A DNA stretch of 59,652 nt from an uncultured Bacteroidales bacterium (GTDB lineage: Bacteria; Bacteroidota; Bacteroidia; Bacteroidales; UBA932), in NCBI GenBank assembly GCA_900316525.1, contig ONDF01000016.1, forward strand, positions 1 through 59,652, given 5' to 3'. The notes below the pieces were generated by a model that was given only the letters and a program-made list of their open reading frames with translations, was not told the origin of the DNA and ran no database searches. This document shows positions 41,757-50,351 of this stretch, piece by piece. How positions within the stretch are numbered: position 1 is the first letter of the stretch; each line of letters opens with the position of its first letter. The translations under genes were made by a program, and so were the position numbers.

Positions 41757-44306
41757 ATGAAACGTCTGCTCCACATAGGTTGCACGCTGCTTCTTGTCGG
41801 CGCATCGCTTTTTGCGGCGTCGGCGCAGGCCGTGTCGGACAGCGTGGACGTCTCTGCGGACGGACTGGACTATGGCCTCCATATCGTCTCCTATCCGGCG
41901 CATTCGGACGAGTTCACCGGCCTCGCCCTGGAGGACGGGAAGGCGATTCCCGTCAAGGGGAAGACGCTGGAGATGTCCTTCAACCTGTACAACCGGCCGG
42001 ACAACGTCTTCGGCTGCATCTTCCGCATCATCACCGACAAGGGCGACAACGTGGACCTGATGTACACGGCGGACCTGCAGGACGCGCGGAAGCTCATCCT
42101 CGTGACCGGCGACCAGGTCCATTTCATCGCGACGGAGATTCCGATGGAGCAGTGGTTCCCGGTCCGGATCGGCCTGAACACGAAGGACGGAACCATCGAC
42201 CTGGACTACAACGGCGCCCAGTTCTCGGTGCGCGACGCCGGAACCAAGGGCGCGAAGACCTTCCGGATCAGCTTCGGCCTGTGCCAGCTGGCGGGCTACA
42301 CCCTCGGCGACGTGGCTTCGGTCAATGTCCGGAACATCGACCTGTCCCTGAACGGGAAGCCGTTCCGCGCCTGGGAGTGCGCCCGGCACGCCGGGGAACT
42401 GTGCTATGACGAGCTGGACGGCGTCCCCGCCCGGGCCCTGAACCCGCAGTGGATGATCGACAGCTATATCTCCTTCAAGCCGGTCTTCGCCCATTCCTTC
42501 GAGAGCATTCCGTCCATCACCTTCGACGACAAGGACAAGTTCTACCTGACCTGCCCCGACGAGCCCATCCACGTGTTCTCCACCACGGATGGCACCCTGG
42601 CGGAGATTCCGGTCCGCGGCGGGTACAATCCGGCGAACTTCCCCAACCAGCTGCTCTATGTGGCCGGCAGCCACCACTGGCTCACCGCCTACAACCTGGA
42701 CGAAGGCCTCTTCTCGAAATTCGATTTCAAGAACAGCCGCTGGGAGAACGAAAAGGAGCCGGAGCAGGACCACTATTTCTGGAACAATACGAACACGTGG
42801 GAGCCGCGGGTGCACGCCCTGTACAGCTTCGGCGGCTATGGGCACTACCATTTCCGGAACGAGCTGATCGTCACGTACCTGGAGCAGCCGGAAAAGAATT
42901 TCCGGACGACCATTGAAGACATCACGCCGCGCTACGGGGCCACCTCCTACATCGTGGACAGCCTGCTGTACGTGTTCGGAGGCCGCGGCAACCCTTCCGG
43001 CAAGCAGGAGCTTTCCCCGAAGAACTATTACGACCTCTATACCATCAACACCCGGACGCTGGAAGTGAACAAGCTCTGGGATATGGGCTCCTCTCCGTAC
43101 GGGGACTTCATCTCCAGCGAGAACTTTGTCTACAACTGGGCCAACGGGGACTTCTATCTCCTGTCCAACCTGGACGGCTTCACCCTCCTGAAGCTCCGTC
43201 CGGAAACGCCCGGCGTGGAACGGATGTCCCTGCCGATCCCCCCGAAGCGGAACGCCCAGTACACGTACGTGAACATCTGGCACAGCTACGAGCTGGAGAA
43301 GATCTACGCCGCCATCCTGCAGGCGCAGGTGGACGGCCATACGGACGTGGAGGTGTACGAGATTGACTATCCGCCCATTCCGGTGAGCATGATCCTGCAG
43401 GAAGGATCCGGCGAGCAGGCAGGAACGGGAAAGAGCGGCCTCTGGTGGAAAATCCTGCTCATCGCGGCCGGCGTGTTGCTGGCCGGTGACTATGTCTGGT
43501 ACCGGTTCCTCCGCAACCGGAAGCCCCGCCGCAAGCCGGCCGTGAAGGAGCCTGCCGGCGAGCGGGAAGAGCGCTACGAGCCCGAGCACCTGTACTATGA
43601 TTTCTCCCGTTCCTCGGTGAACTTCTTCGGCGGGTTCCGGGTGACGGACCAGGAAGGGAATGACGTGACGGCCCAGTTCACCCCCACGGTGAAGGCCCTC
43701 CTGATCCTCCTCATCGTGTCCACGGCGAAGTCCGGCGGCATCGCCTCCCAGAAGATCAACCACCTCCTGTGGTCCTACAAGCCCGACGACACGGCGAACA
43801 ACAACCGCAATGTGTACATGTCCAAGCTCCGCGGCCTGCTGGAGGACGTGGGCGACATCCGGATCCAGAACCAGAACAAGCTCTGGAGCATCGCCTTCGA
43901 GGGCGATACCCAGTGCGACTATCTGGAGGCCTTGCGCCTGTTCCGGGAAGGTACGGGCGAGGAGGACGTGGACAGGCTGCTGGAACTGCTCCTCAAGGGC
44001 CAGATGCTGCCCAATACCGAGCTGGACTGGATCGACGAGTACAAGAGCGCTTTCTCCAACGCGACGATCGATTTCCTGTGCCGCCAGCTCCGGCGCGAGG
44101 ACCTGACCGACAAGGCCATCCTGCAGGCGGCCAACACGATCTTCCAGCACGACTTCCTGAACGAGGACGCCCTGCAGGCGAAGGTCCGCATCCTGTGCAA
44201 GGAGAACAAGCCGGGCCTTGCCAAGACCATCTATGACAACTTCTGCAAGGAGTACCGCAAGTCCCTGGGCATCGACTACACCGTCCCGTTCAAGGACATG
44301 ATCTAG
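41757..44306 (+). CDS. Membrane-spanning one-component regulator: lectin-like and kelch-like sensor with cytoplasmic SARP-type DNA-binding domain
   Basis: An 849-residue protein. A signal sequence (1-24) leads into a concanavalin-like beta domain (about 30-215: LEMSFNLYNRP, FRISFGLCQLAGYTLGD) and a kelch/galactose-oxidase-like propeller (about 225-545: LLYVFGGRGNPSGK, YDLYTINTRTLEVNKLWDMG). One transmembrane helix follows (about 560-583), then a basic stretch. Cytoplasmic residues about 615-705 are an OmpR/SARP-type winged helix (FFGGFRVTDQEG, TPTVKALLILLIVS, INHLLWSYKPDD, VYMSKLRGLLEDVG). About 710-849 is a helical BTAD domain. This implies direct glycan sensing outside and DNA binding inside, with no phosphorelay. 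It lies beside the PUL it may control. The TTG at 41742 is an alternative start. Confidence 0.75.
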   Translation: MKRLLHIGCTLLLVGASLFAASAQAVSDSVDVSADGLDYGLHIVSYPAHSDEFTGLALEDGKAIPVKGKTLEMSFNLYNRPDNVFGCIFRIITDKGDNVDLMYTADLQDARKLILVTGDQVHFIATEIPMEQWFPVRIGLNTKDGTIDLDYNGAQFSVRDAGTKGAKTFRISFGLCQLAGYTLGDVASVNVRNIDLSLNGKPFRAWECARHAGELCYDELDGVPARALNPQWMIDSYISFKPVFAHSFESIPSITFDDKDKFYLTCPDEPIHVFSTTDGTLAEIPVRGGYNPANFPNQLLYVAGSHHWLTAYNLDEGLFSKFDFKNSRWENEKEPEQDHYFWNNTNTWEPRVHALYSFGGYGHYHFRNELIVTYLEQPEKNFRTTIEDITPRYGATSYIVDSLLYVFGGRGNPSGKQELSPKNYYDLYTINTRTLEVNKLWDMGSSPYGDFISSENFVYNWANGDFYLLSNLDGFTLLKLRPETPGVERMSLPIPPKRNAQYTYVNIWHSYELEKIYAAILQAQVDGHTDVEVYEIDYPPIPVSMILQEGSGEQAGTGKSGLWWKILLIAAGVLLAGDYVWYRFLRNRKPRRKPAVKEPAGEREERYEPEHLYYDFSRSSVNFFGGFRVTDQEGNDVTAQFTPTVKALLILLIVSTAKSGGIASQKINHLLWSYKPDDTANNNRNVYMSKLRGLLEDVGDIRIQNQNKLWSIAFEGDTQCDYLEALRLFREGTGEEDVDRLLELLLKGQMLPNTELDWIDEYKSAFSNATIDFLCRQLRREDLTDKAILQAANTIFQHDFLNEDALQAKVRILCKENKPGLAKTIYDNFCKEYRKSLGIDYTVPFKDMI

Positions 44307-45988
44307 TAATCCGCCGCGTTGATCCGGTCGTTCAGCCAGGCCAGGCGGGCCTCGTAGAATTCCTTCAAGAACGCATATTCTTCCTCGTAGGTGGGGAAGT
44401 AGTAGTAATTGGGCCAGACCTTCACGCCCAGGATCTGCCAGCGGTCGAAGTTCCGCGCTTCGGCGCCGGCCATCAGGGCGCGCTGCCGGTCCAGGAAGGC
44501 GGGGACCTGCGTCAGGAGGGTGGGGTAGAGCTCGTTCCAGCGGTCCACGACGGCCTTCTTGAACGCCGGGTCGAAGAACATCTGGTTGTACCACTTCACG
44601 TAGCGCATCTGCCAGCCTTCGGGCTTCTCGAAGTTCGTGTAATCGCAGTTTCCGAGGGTGATGTCGAAGTCCCACACGTGGTACATCTCCAAGGGCTTTC
44701 CCTTCTCCTTCGTGAGGTAGGTGCTCTTGCGGACGTTCCCGTCCGGATTCTTCGTGATTTCCTGGATGATGTAGTAGTTGATGAAGGAAGGGATGTCGAT
44801 ATAGGAGCGGTAGGAGTAATCGTGCTCGCCCTGGACCCTTTCGAGGGCGTGTTCGAAGCCGTCGAACCATTCCTTGACATACCTCTTCTGCGCATCCGTC
44901 GGGTACTCCGGCTCGTGGAACATCACGGGCGTGTCCCAGACGGTCTTGAAGCAGACGGGCTCGTCCATCGCCTCTTCGAGCTCGAGGTAGTAGCCGCCCT
45001 CGAGGTCGGTTTCCGTGGCCACTTCGATGTTGACCCGGTGCCCGGCGATCTCCTTGTGGTCGGAGAAGGCATAGACGCCCTGGTACTGCCCGTTGACGTA
45101 CACCTCCACGCTGAGCATCATCGGGGTCCAACTCATGCCGCAGACGCGGGAGATTTCCATCGCCATGATGTTCCGCAGGAGGGTCTTGTCGCTGTAGTTG
45201 GCCAGCAGGATCCAGTCCTTGTTGCCCCAGCGGCTGAAGACATGGGCCTTCTCGTCCAGCTTGATGCGGTAGGGTTTCTTGGGCATCCCCCAGGTGGTGT
45301 TGCCCCGGCCCTTGATCCGGCCGGTCAGCTCCAGGGACTCCTCGTCCGTGTAGAAGCGGGACGGGTCCTCGAACCGGAAGGTTGCATTGACATAATTCTG
45401 CTTGCTGTCGATGGCTTTTCCGCCTTCGGTGGTGATATGGACCGTCGGAATCCGGAAGTTCGAGGGGATGGCCTTGTCGTGCAGCGGGTCGATGTACGGC
45501 GGCTTGGGCGGGTCCACGGGCTCTTCGGGCTTCTCGGGCTCCCAGCCGTTGTCGAACTCCATCGTCTCGCCGTTGGAGGCCCAGATTCTCAGGTACTTCA
45601 GGTCGCGGTAGGCATAGAGGGGGATGCTTTCCTCCAGCGGTCCGTTCGTCCGCCCGATGCCGGTGTCTTCCCCGTCTATGAACCAGTTCGTTCCCTGCCG
45701 GACGACCGTTTTCGGCACGTAGGTGAGGGTGTCCGTCCCGTCCTCGATGACCCACTCCGCCGTCGGGACGACAACACTGGTCCCATCCTGGAAGAAGACT
45801 TTCGAGAAGGTGGTCAAGGTGCGGGTTTCCACATAGGTTTTCCCGTCCCGGTAGGCGTGGACCATTTCCAGGAAGGAAGGGGGCGTGGACGGCTTGGTTT
45901 CCGGAACAATCTGGTCCTCCCGGCAGGAAACCGCGAGGAGCAGGATTCCCGTCAGGAGAAGGAGCCGATATCCCAGGTGACGCTTCAT
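44303..45988 (-). CDS. CotH-kinase-family lipoprotein
   Basis: A 561-residue lipoprotein (lipobox LLAVSC). Residues about 175-520 show the CotH pattern: IPTVHITTEGG, GRIKGRGNTTWGMPKKPYRIKLDEK, LLANYSDKTLLRNIMAMEIS and MYHVWDFDITLGN. CotH proteins are atypical kinases; in Bacteroidales they are often exported and near glycan loci, with unknown substrates. The C terminus overlaps the convergent regulator gene by 4 bp. The promoter TATCTTTG ends only 4 bp before the start codon. Confidence 0.88.
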   Translation of the reverse strand: MKRHLGYRLLLLTGILLLAVSCREDQIVPETKPSTPPSFLEMVHAYRDGKTYVETRTLTTFSKVFFQDGTSVVVPTAEWVIEDGTDTLTYVPKTVVRQGTNWFIDGEDTGIGRTNGPLEESIPLYAYRDLKYLRIWASNGETMEFDNGWEPEKPEEPVDPPKPPYIDPLHDKAIPSNFRIPTVHITTEGGKAIDSKQNYVNATFRFEDPSRFYTDEESLELTGRIKGRGNTTWGMPKKPYRIKLDEKAHVFSRWGNKDWILLANYSDKTLLRNIMAMEISRVCGMSWTPMMLSVEVYVNGQYQGVYAFSDHKEIAGHRVNIEVATETDLEGGYYLELEEAMDEPVCFKTVWDTPVMFHEPEYPTDAQKRYVKEWFDGFEHALERVQGEHDYSYRSYIDIPSFINYYIIQEITKNPDGNVRKSTYLTKEKGKPLEMYHVWDFDITLGNCDYTNFEKPEGWQMRYVKWYNQMFFDPAFKKAVVDRWNELYPTLLTQVPAFLDRQRALMAGAEARNFDRWQILGVKVWPNYYYFPTYEEEYAFLKEFYEARLAWLNDRINAADY

Positions 45989-45992
45989 GGTG

Positions 45993-46000
45993 CAAAGATA
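45993..46000 (-). promoter_or_regulatory. -7 promoter element TATCTTTG (minus strand), 4 bp from the start codon
   Basis: Read on the minus strand TATCTTTG lies 4 bp before the CotH ATG at 45988, which implies a leaderless mRNA. It is divergent from array D, so both genes could share an operator. Confidence 0.55.
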
Positions 46001-46011
46001 GTTTTTCGGAC

Positions 46012-46096
46012 TTAACGGCGCGCTCCCTTTTGGGGTTAAAGGGGCCCTTAACGGCCGATTTAAGGTTTTATTAATAAAGATTATTCACTATTTTTG
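46012..46096 (+). promoter_or_regulatory. TTAA-box array (site D) with TAnnTTTG promoter
   Basis: TTAA boxes begin at 46012, 46036, 46048, 46060 and 46071 (spacings 24, 12, 12 and 11 bp). The -7 element TATTTTTG is at 46089-46096, 21 bp before the ATG at 46118. The spacing is closer to 12 bp than at sites A and B, so the match in architecture is approximate. It lies between the divergent CotH and GH20-like genes. Confidence 0.5.
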
Positions 46097-46117
46097 TGAG
46101 GATTGAACCGCGAATCG

Positions 46118-47224
46118 ATGAAACGACTGCTGATTACCCTTGCGGCGGCGTTCGCCGCCCTCTTCTCCGCCACGGCGGATCCCATCGACGAACTCCTGCC
46201 CGTCCGGGGCCTCGCCATCGAGGCGCCCTCCTCCCGCGGGCTGAACGATTTCCTGAAGTTCATCGAGGGGGACCTGGTCCCGGCCCATTTCAACCTGCTC
46301 ATCCTGCGGGTGGACTGGAACTATGCGTACGAGACGCATCCTGAACTGCGGGACGAGCACCCGCTGACGAAAGAGGACGTGAAGCGGATCGTCGCCGTGT
46401 GCCGGACCCGGGGTATCCGGCTCGTGCCGCAGATCAACCTGCTGGGCCACCAGTCCTGGGCCAAGCAGACGCACGCCCTGCTCCGGGAGTATCCCGAATT
46501 CGACGAAACCCCGTCCGTCAAGACGGAGAACTATACCGAGTGGCCGAACCCGGACGGCCTGTACTGCAAGAGCTACTGCCCCCTGCATCCGGAGGTCCAC
46601 AAGGTCGTTTTCGACGTGGTCGACGAGCTCTGCGACGTCTTCGAGACGGATGCGTTCCACGCCGGGATGGACGAGGTGTTCTACATCGGGATGCCCGAAT
46701 GCCCCCGCTGCAACGGCCGCGACAAGGCGGAACTCTTCGCCGGGGAAGTGACCCTCCTCCGCAACCACCTGGCCGGGAAGGGCCGCCAGCTCATGATTTG
46801 GGGTGACCGCCTGCTGGACGGCCGCACCACCGGGCTGGGGGAGTGGGAGGCCAGCTACAACTACACATGGCGGGCCATCGATATGATTCCCAAGGATGTC
46901 TTCATCTGCGACTGGCACTATGAGCGGGCGGACCTGACGGGCGTCTATTTCGCCACGAAGGGCCTCTCGGTCGCCTCCTGCGGCTATCGGAACCCGTCCA
47001 TCTGCGAGCAGCAGATTCGCGACATGGTCCGCTTCCGCAAACAGTCCTCCCACGAGACGGCAAGCCACCTGCAGGGATACATCCACACCGTCTGGTCCGG
47101 CGCGGGCCAGTTCCTGCGGCGTTTCAACGCCGTGAAGGCGGAGGCCGAGCCGGAGGATGCACGTTTCGACGACGCCCACGCCCTGCAGACCGTCATCGCC
47201 ACGTTCACCAACTTAGCCCAGTAA
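46118..47224 (+). CDS. GH20-like family glycoside hydrolase
   Basis: A 368-residue exported TIM-barrel protein (signal peptide to about residue 21). The GH20 catalytic hallmark is visible as FHAGMDEVF (Asp-Glu pair), preceded by strand motifs such as FNLLILRVDWNY and GIRLVPQINLLGHQSW. Classical GH20 enzymes release N-acetylhexosamine. The protein lacks the usual N-terminal GH20b domain and is shorter than typical hexosaminidases, so the substrate may differ. It heads a three-gene operon with the tandem esterase (4-bp gap) and the YfcC transporter. Confidence 0.8.
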   Translation: MKRLLITLAAAFAALFSATADPIDELLPVRGLAIEAPSSRGLNDFLKFIEGDLVPAHFNLLILRVDWNYAYETHPELRDEHPLTKEDVKRIVAVCRTRGIRLVPQINLLGHQSWAKQTHALLREYPEFDETPSVKTENYTEWPNPDGLYCKSYCPLHPEVHKVVFDVVDELCDVFETDAFHAGMDEVFYIGMPECPRCNGRDKAELFAGEVTLLRNHLAGKGRQLMIWGDRLLDGRTTGLGEWEASYNYTWRAIDMIPKDVFICDWHYERADLTGVYFATKGLSVASCGYRNPSICEQQIRDMVRFRKQSSHETASHLQGYIHTVWSGAGQFLRRFNAVKAEAEPEDARFDDAHALQTVIATFTNLAQ

Positions 47225-47228
47225 TGCT

Positions 47229-48947
47229 ATGAAAAAAGCCGCCACCCTCCTTCTTTTCCTGCTGTCCATCTCTTTGTGGGCGCAGGAGCGCGTCCCCGTC
47301 TGGCCGAAAGGCAAGATGCCCGACCCGCAGGGACACCAGATCGCCGCGATGACCGACGAAGCCGGCCGCGAAGGTTTCAATCCAGACAAATACCGGATTC
47401 CGTATCTGGAATGGTTCGAGAAACCCGCCCATCCGAACGGGACCTGCATGATCCTCATCTCGGGCGGCAGCTACATGAACTGCTGCGACGTGGGGCTCAT
47501 CAAGAGCTGGCGCGAGAAGCTCACGGCGCTGGGCGTCCAGTGCGTGAACTTCGTGTACCGCACCCCGCGTCCCGTGGGCCTGCCCATCTATCAGTCGGCC
47601 TGGGAGGACGGCCAGCGGGCGGTCCGCCTCGTCCGCCGCGAGGCCGCGAAGCGCGGCTTCGACCCGGAGAAGATCGGCGTGATCTCGATGTCCGCCGGTT
47701 CGCACCTGGCGCTCCTGCTCGCCACCAGCTCGCAGACGCCGGCCTACGCTCCCATCGACAAGGTGGACGACACCCCCTGCCACATCAACTGGGCCATCGT
47801 GAACGCGCCGGCCTATGTGACCACGGACGGCGAGACGGGCACGCCCGCCTTCCGGGAGGGCTACGGCACGGACGTCACGATCAGCGACGTGTTCAAGTTC
47901 GATGAGAAGACCTGCCCGATGAGCCTGCACCACGGCGAGGTCGATCCGTACACGCCCACGGGCTCCACGCTGGTGTACCGCCAGCTCCGGAAGATGGGCG
48001 TTCCGGCGGAACTGCACCTGTATCCGGACAAGGGGCACGGCGCCTTCGGCTTCGAGCGGGGTGTCGAGTTCATGACCCAGATGGGTTTCCTGGGCCCCGT
48101 TCAGCCGGAAGTGGCCCTGCTTGACCGTTTTACGTCGGATGAAGCCCGGGCGCAGTACATCAAGGAGGACATCTGGCCGGAGGGCAAGATGCCCGATGCG
48201 CAGGAAGCCCAGGGCAAGCCCTATATCGAATGGCATTTCCCGAAAGAGCGCAAGACCACGGCCATCCAGATCATCTACTCCGGCGGCGCCTATAACGGCA
48301 ACGGGCCGGAGAGCTTCGAGGTGACGCCCGCGCGGCGGTATCTCAACGACCTCGGGATGACGGTCGTAACGATGCGCTACCGCACGCCGCGTCCGGAAGG
48401 CCTTGCCAAGCACACGACCGCGTGGCAGGACCTCCAGCGGGCCGTCCGGGTGGTCCGGAGCGAGGCCGCGCAGTACGGCCTGGACCCGGACCGGATCGGC
48501 ATCATGGGCTCCTCCGCCGGTGGCCACCTCACGCTGATGGGCGTGACTTCCGCCCGGCACAAGTCCTATTGGCCGGTCGACGACATTGACAAACTCTCCT
48601 GCAAGGTCCAGTGGGGCGTGGGCATCTATCCGGCCTATGCGCTCACCGACGGCGCGGACGGGCATAACGCCCACGGCGGCAACGAGGATGCCGACATCCT
48701 GGTCCCCGAGTTCACCTTCGACCTGGACACCGCCCCGATGCTGCTGATCCACGGCGACGCCGACGGCTATGCGTCGATGGCGTCCGTCAAGGTGTGGGAG
48801 AAGCTGCGCGCGATGGGCCTTTCCGCGGAACTGCACACGCTCGCCCTCCGCGAGCACTGCTTCCAGCGGACGGCCTCCCCGGGCACCGGCAGCTACACCT
48901 GGCTGGACCGGATCCAGGAGTTCTTCAAGAGCCGCGGCCTCCTGTAA
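47229..48947 (+). CDS. Tandem alpha/beta hydrolase (two Aes/BD-FAE-like domains)
   Basis: A 572-residue exported protein (signal peptide to about residue 18, LWAQE) made of two related alpha/beta-hydrolase domains, about 20-300 and 305-572. Each starts with WPxGKMPD. Domain one has SMSAGSH and HGEVDPYTP...DKGHGAF. Domain two has GSSAGGH and HGDADGYASM...REHCFQ. The nucleophile Ser, Asp and His are present in both. Likely activity is de-esterification of a glycan or oligosaccharide. The internal similarity shows gene duplication and fusion. Confidence 0.88.
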   Translation: MKKAATLLLFLLSISLWAQERVPVWPKGKMPDPQGHQIAAMTDEAGREGFNPDKYRIPYLEWFEKPAHPNGTCMILISGGSYMNCCDVGLIKSWREKLTALGVQCVNFVYRTPRPVGLPIYQSAWEDGQRAVRLVRREAAKRGFDPEKIGVISMSAGSHLALLLATSSQTPAYAPIDKVDDTPCHINWAIVNAPAYVTTDGETGTPAFREGYGTDVTISDVFKFDEKTCPMSLHHGEVDPYTPTGSTLVYRQLRKMGVPAELHLYPDKGHGAFGFERGVEFMTQMGFLGPVQPEVALLDRFTSDEARAQYIKEDIWPEGKMPDAQEAQGKPYIEWHFPKERKTTAIQIIYSGGAYNGNGPESFEVTPARRYLNDLGMTVVTMRYRTPRPEGLAKHTTAWQDLQRAVRVVRSEAAQYGLDPDRIGIMGSSAGGHLTLMGVTSARHKSYWPVDDIDKLSCKVQWGVGIYPAYALTDGADGHNAHGGNEDADILVPEFTFDLDTAPMLLIHGDADGYASMASVKVWEKLRAMGLSAELHTLALREHCFQRTASPGTGSYTWLDRIQEFFKSRGLL

Positions 48948-48950
48948 GCG

Positions 48951-50291
48951 ATGCGGAAGCTCAAGGTCCCGAATACCTATGTCATCATCTCGGTCATCAT
49001 CGCGCTCTGCGCGGTCCTGACCTGGTTTGTGCCGGGCGGGCAGTATGTGAAGGCCGAGGACGGGACGCTGTCCTACGAGGCGGTCGACGCCGTCCCGCAG
49101 ACGTGGCAGGTACTGTCTGCCGTCTATCACGGGTTCGTGAAACAGGCCGGCATCATCGTCTTCATCCTGGTCGTGGGCGGGGCCTTCTGGCTGCTGAACG
49201 CGACCGGGGCGGTGGAGGTGGGCATCCAGCGGTTCATCGCCCGGATCGGCAAACGGGACATCCTCGTGCTGGTCGCGCTGACGGTGCTGTTTTCCCTGGC
49301 CGGGGCCGTATTCGGGATGAGCGAGGAGACGATTCCTTTCGTGGGCATCGTCGTTCCGCTGGTCGTGTCGATGGGCTATGACGCTTTCATGGGCATGCTG
49401 GTGGTCTATGTGGCCTCCAATGTGGGCTTCTCCAGCGCGTTCCTGAATCCTTTCACCGTGGGAATCGCGCAGGGAATGGCGGACCTTCCGCTCTTCTCCG
49501 GTATGGGCTACCGCTTCTTCTGCTGGGCCATCCTGACGCTCCTGATGGTCGTTTTCGTGTGGTTCTACGCCCGGAGGACAAAGAAGGATATTGTCATTTC
49601 GAGCGACGCCGCAGGCGGAGCCGAGAAATCTGCCGCGCCCCTGACGAAGCGCCAGGCCTGGATCCTCGTCGTCCTTCTCCTGACGGTCGTCGCCCTCATC
49701 GTCGGCGTCACCTGCTGGGAGTGGTATATGCCCGAAATCACGGGCCTGTTCCTCGGGATGGGCATCGTGTGCGGCATCATCGCCGGGTTCTCCGCGAACA
49801 AAATCGCCGACGAACTCATCGCCGGGGCGCGCGACATCCTGTCGGCGGCCCTCGTCGTGGGTTTCGCCTCCGGCATCATCGTCATCCTGCAGGACGGAAA
49901 GGTCGTGGACAGCATCCTGCACGGGATGCAGGAGGGGCTGGACGGGAGCTCGCCGGTGGCCTCGCTGTCGGCGATGTACGGCATCCAGGCCCTCATCAAC
50001 TTCATCATCCCCTCCGCCACCGCCAAGGCCGCCATCACCATTCCGATCATGGCGCCCTTTGCCGACATGGTCGGCGTCTCCCGCCAGGCGATGGTGCTCG
50101 CCTTCCAGTTCGGCGACGGATTCACGAACATGGTCACGCCCACCTCCGGCGTTCTCGTCGCCGCCCTCGCCATGGCCCGCATCCCTTATGCGAAATGGGT
50201 GAAATGGGTCTGGAAAGGCGTTCTCGTGCTGCTGGTTCTCGGCCTTTTGCTGCTGCTCCCGACGGTTTTGCTGTCGATTGCGGAGTTCTAG
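48951..50291 (+). CDS. YfcC/DcuC-like inner-membrane carrier
   Basis: A 446-residue, about 12-helix inner-membrane protein of the C4-dicarboxylate anaerobic carrier/YfcC superfamily (GMSEETIPFVGIVVPLVVSMGYD, FINFIIPSATAKAAI-like and GDGFTNMVTPTSGVL motifs). Substrates in this superfamily are carboxylates, amino acids or peptides. It follows the tandem esterase by 3 bp, so it may take up an acid released by the esterases, though this is inference. Residues about 214-227, in a cytoplasmic loop, are encoded by the dispersed palindromic repeat at 49591-49631. Confidence 0.85.
   Translation: MRKLKVPNTYVIISVIIALCAVLTWFVPGGQYVKAEDGTLSYEAVDAVPQTWQVLSAVYHGFVKQAGIIVFILVVGGAFWLLNATGAVEVGIQRFIARIGKRDILVLVALTVLFSLAGAVFGMSEETIPFVGIVVPLVVSMGYDAFMGMLVVYVASNVGFSSAFLNPFTVGIAQGMADLPLFSGMGYRFFCWAILTLLMVVFVWFYARRTKKDIVISSDAAGGAEKSAAPLTKRQAWILVVLLLTVVALIVGVTCWEWYMPEITGLFLGMGIVCGIIAGFSANKIADELIAGARDILSAALVVGFASGIIVILQDGKVVDSILHGMQEGLDGSSPVASLSAMYGIQALINFIIPSATAKAAITIPIMAPFADMVGVSRQAMVLAFQFGDGFTNMVTPTSGVLVAALAMARIPYAKWVKWVWKGVLVLLVLGLLLLLPTVLLSIAEF
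49591..49631 (+). repeat. Dispersed palindromic repeat, copy 3, inside the YfcC-like gene
   Basis: The halves TTGTCATTTCGAGC and CCGAGAAATCT match those of copies 1 and 2, but the spacer is enlarged to 16 nt with its own inverted repeat (GCCGCAGGCGG). The copy is read in frame as IVISSDAAGGAEKS in a loop between membrane helices, so an intergenic-type repeat has become coding sequence. Confidence 0.75.
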
Positions 50292-50292
50292 T

Positions 50293-50323
50293 CTTGCGCT
50301 TTCCCGGAAAAACGTTATATTTG
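50293..50323 (+). promoter_or_regulatory. Promoter of the AbrB-acyltransferase operon
   Basis: CTTG (50293-50296) and TATATTTG (50316-50323) are separated by 19 bp, matching the Bacteroidetes consensus. Confidence 0.6.
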
Positions 50324-50351
50324 TGGGAAAATTCTAACTTTTCCTACAAAT
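50319..50351. promoter_or_regulatory. Long inverted repeat spanning the leader and start codon of the AbrB gene
   Basis: ATTTGTGGGAAAA (50319-50331) and TTTTCCTACAAAT (50339-50351) are inverted repeats matching at 12 of 13 positions, with a 7-nt spacer. The left arm overlaps the -7 element and the right arm overlaps the ATG at 50350. This fits an autoregulatory operator for a dimeric AbrB protein, or an RNA hairpin masking the start codon. Confidence 0.55.

Noticed and set aside
40845..45995. 1716-codon minus-strand frame spanning the ThuA, regulator and CotH genes
   Set aside because: It is a shadow of strong genes on both strands, in a different frame from the CotH protein, with low-complexity composition.
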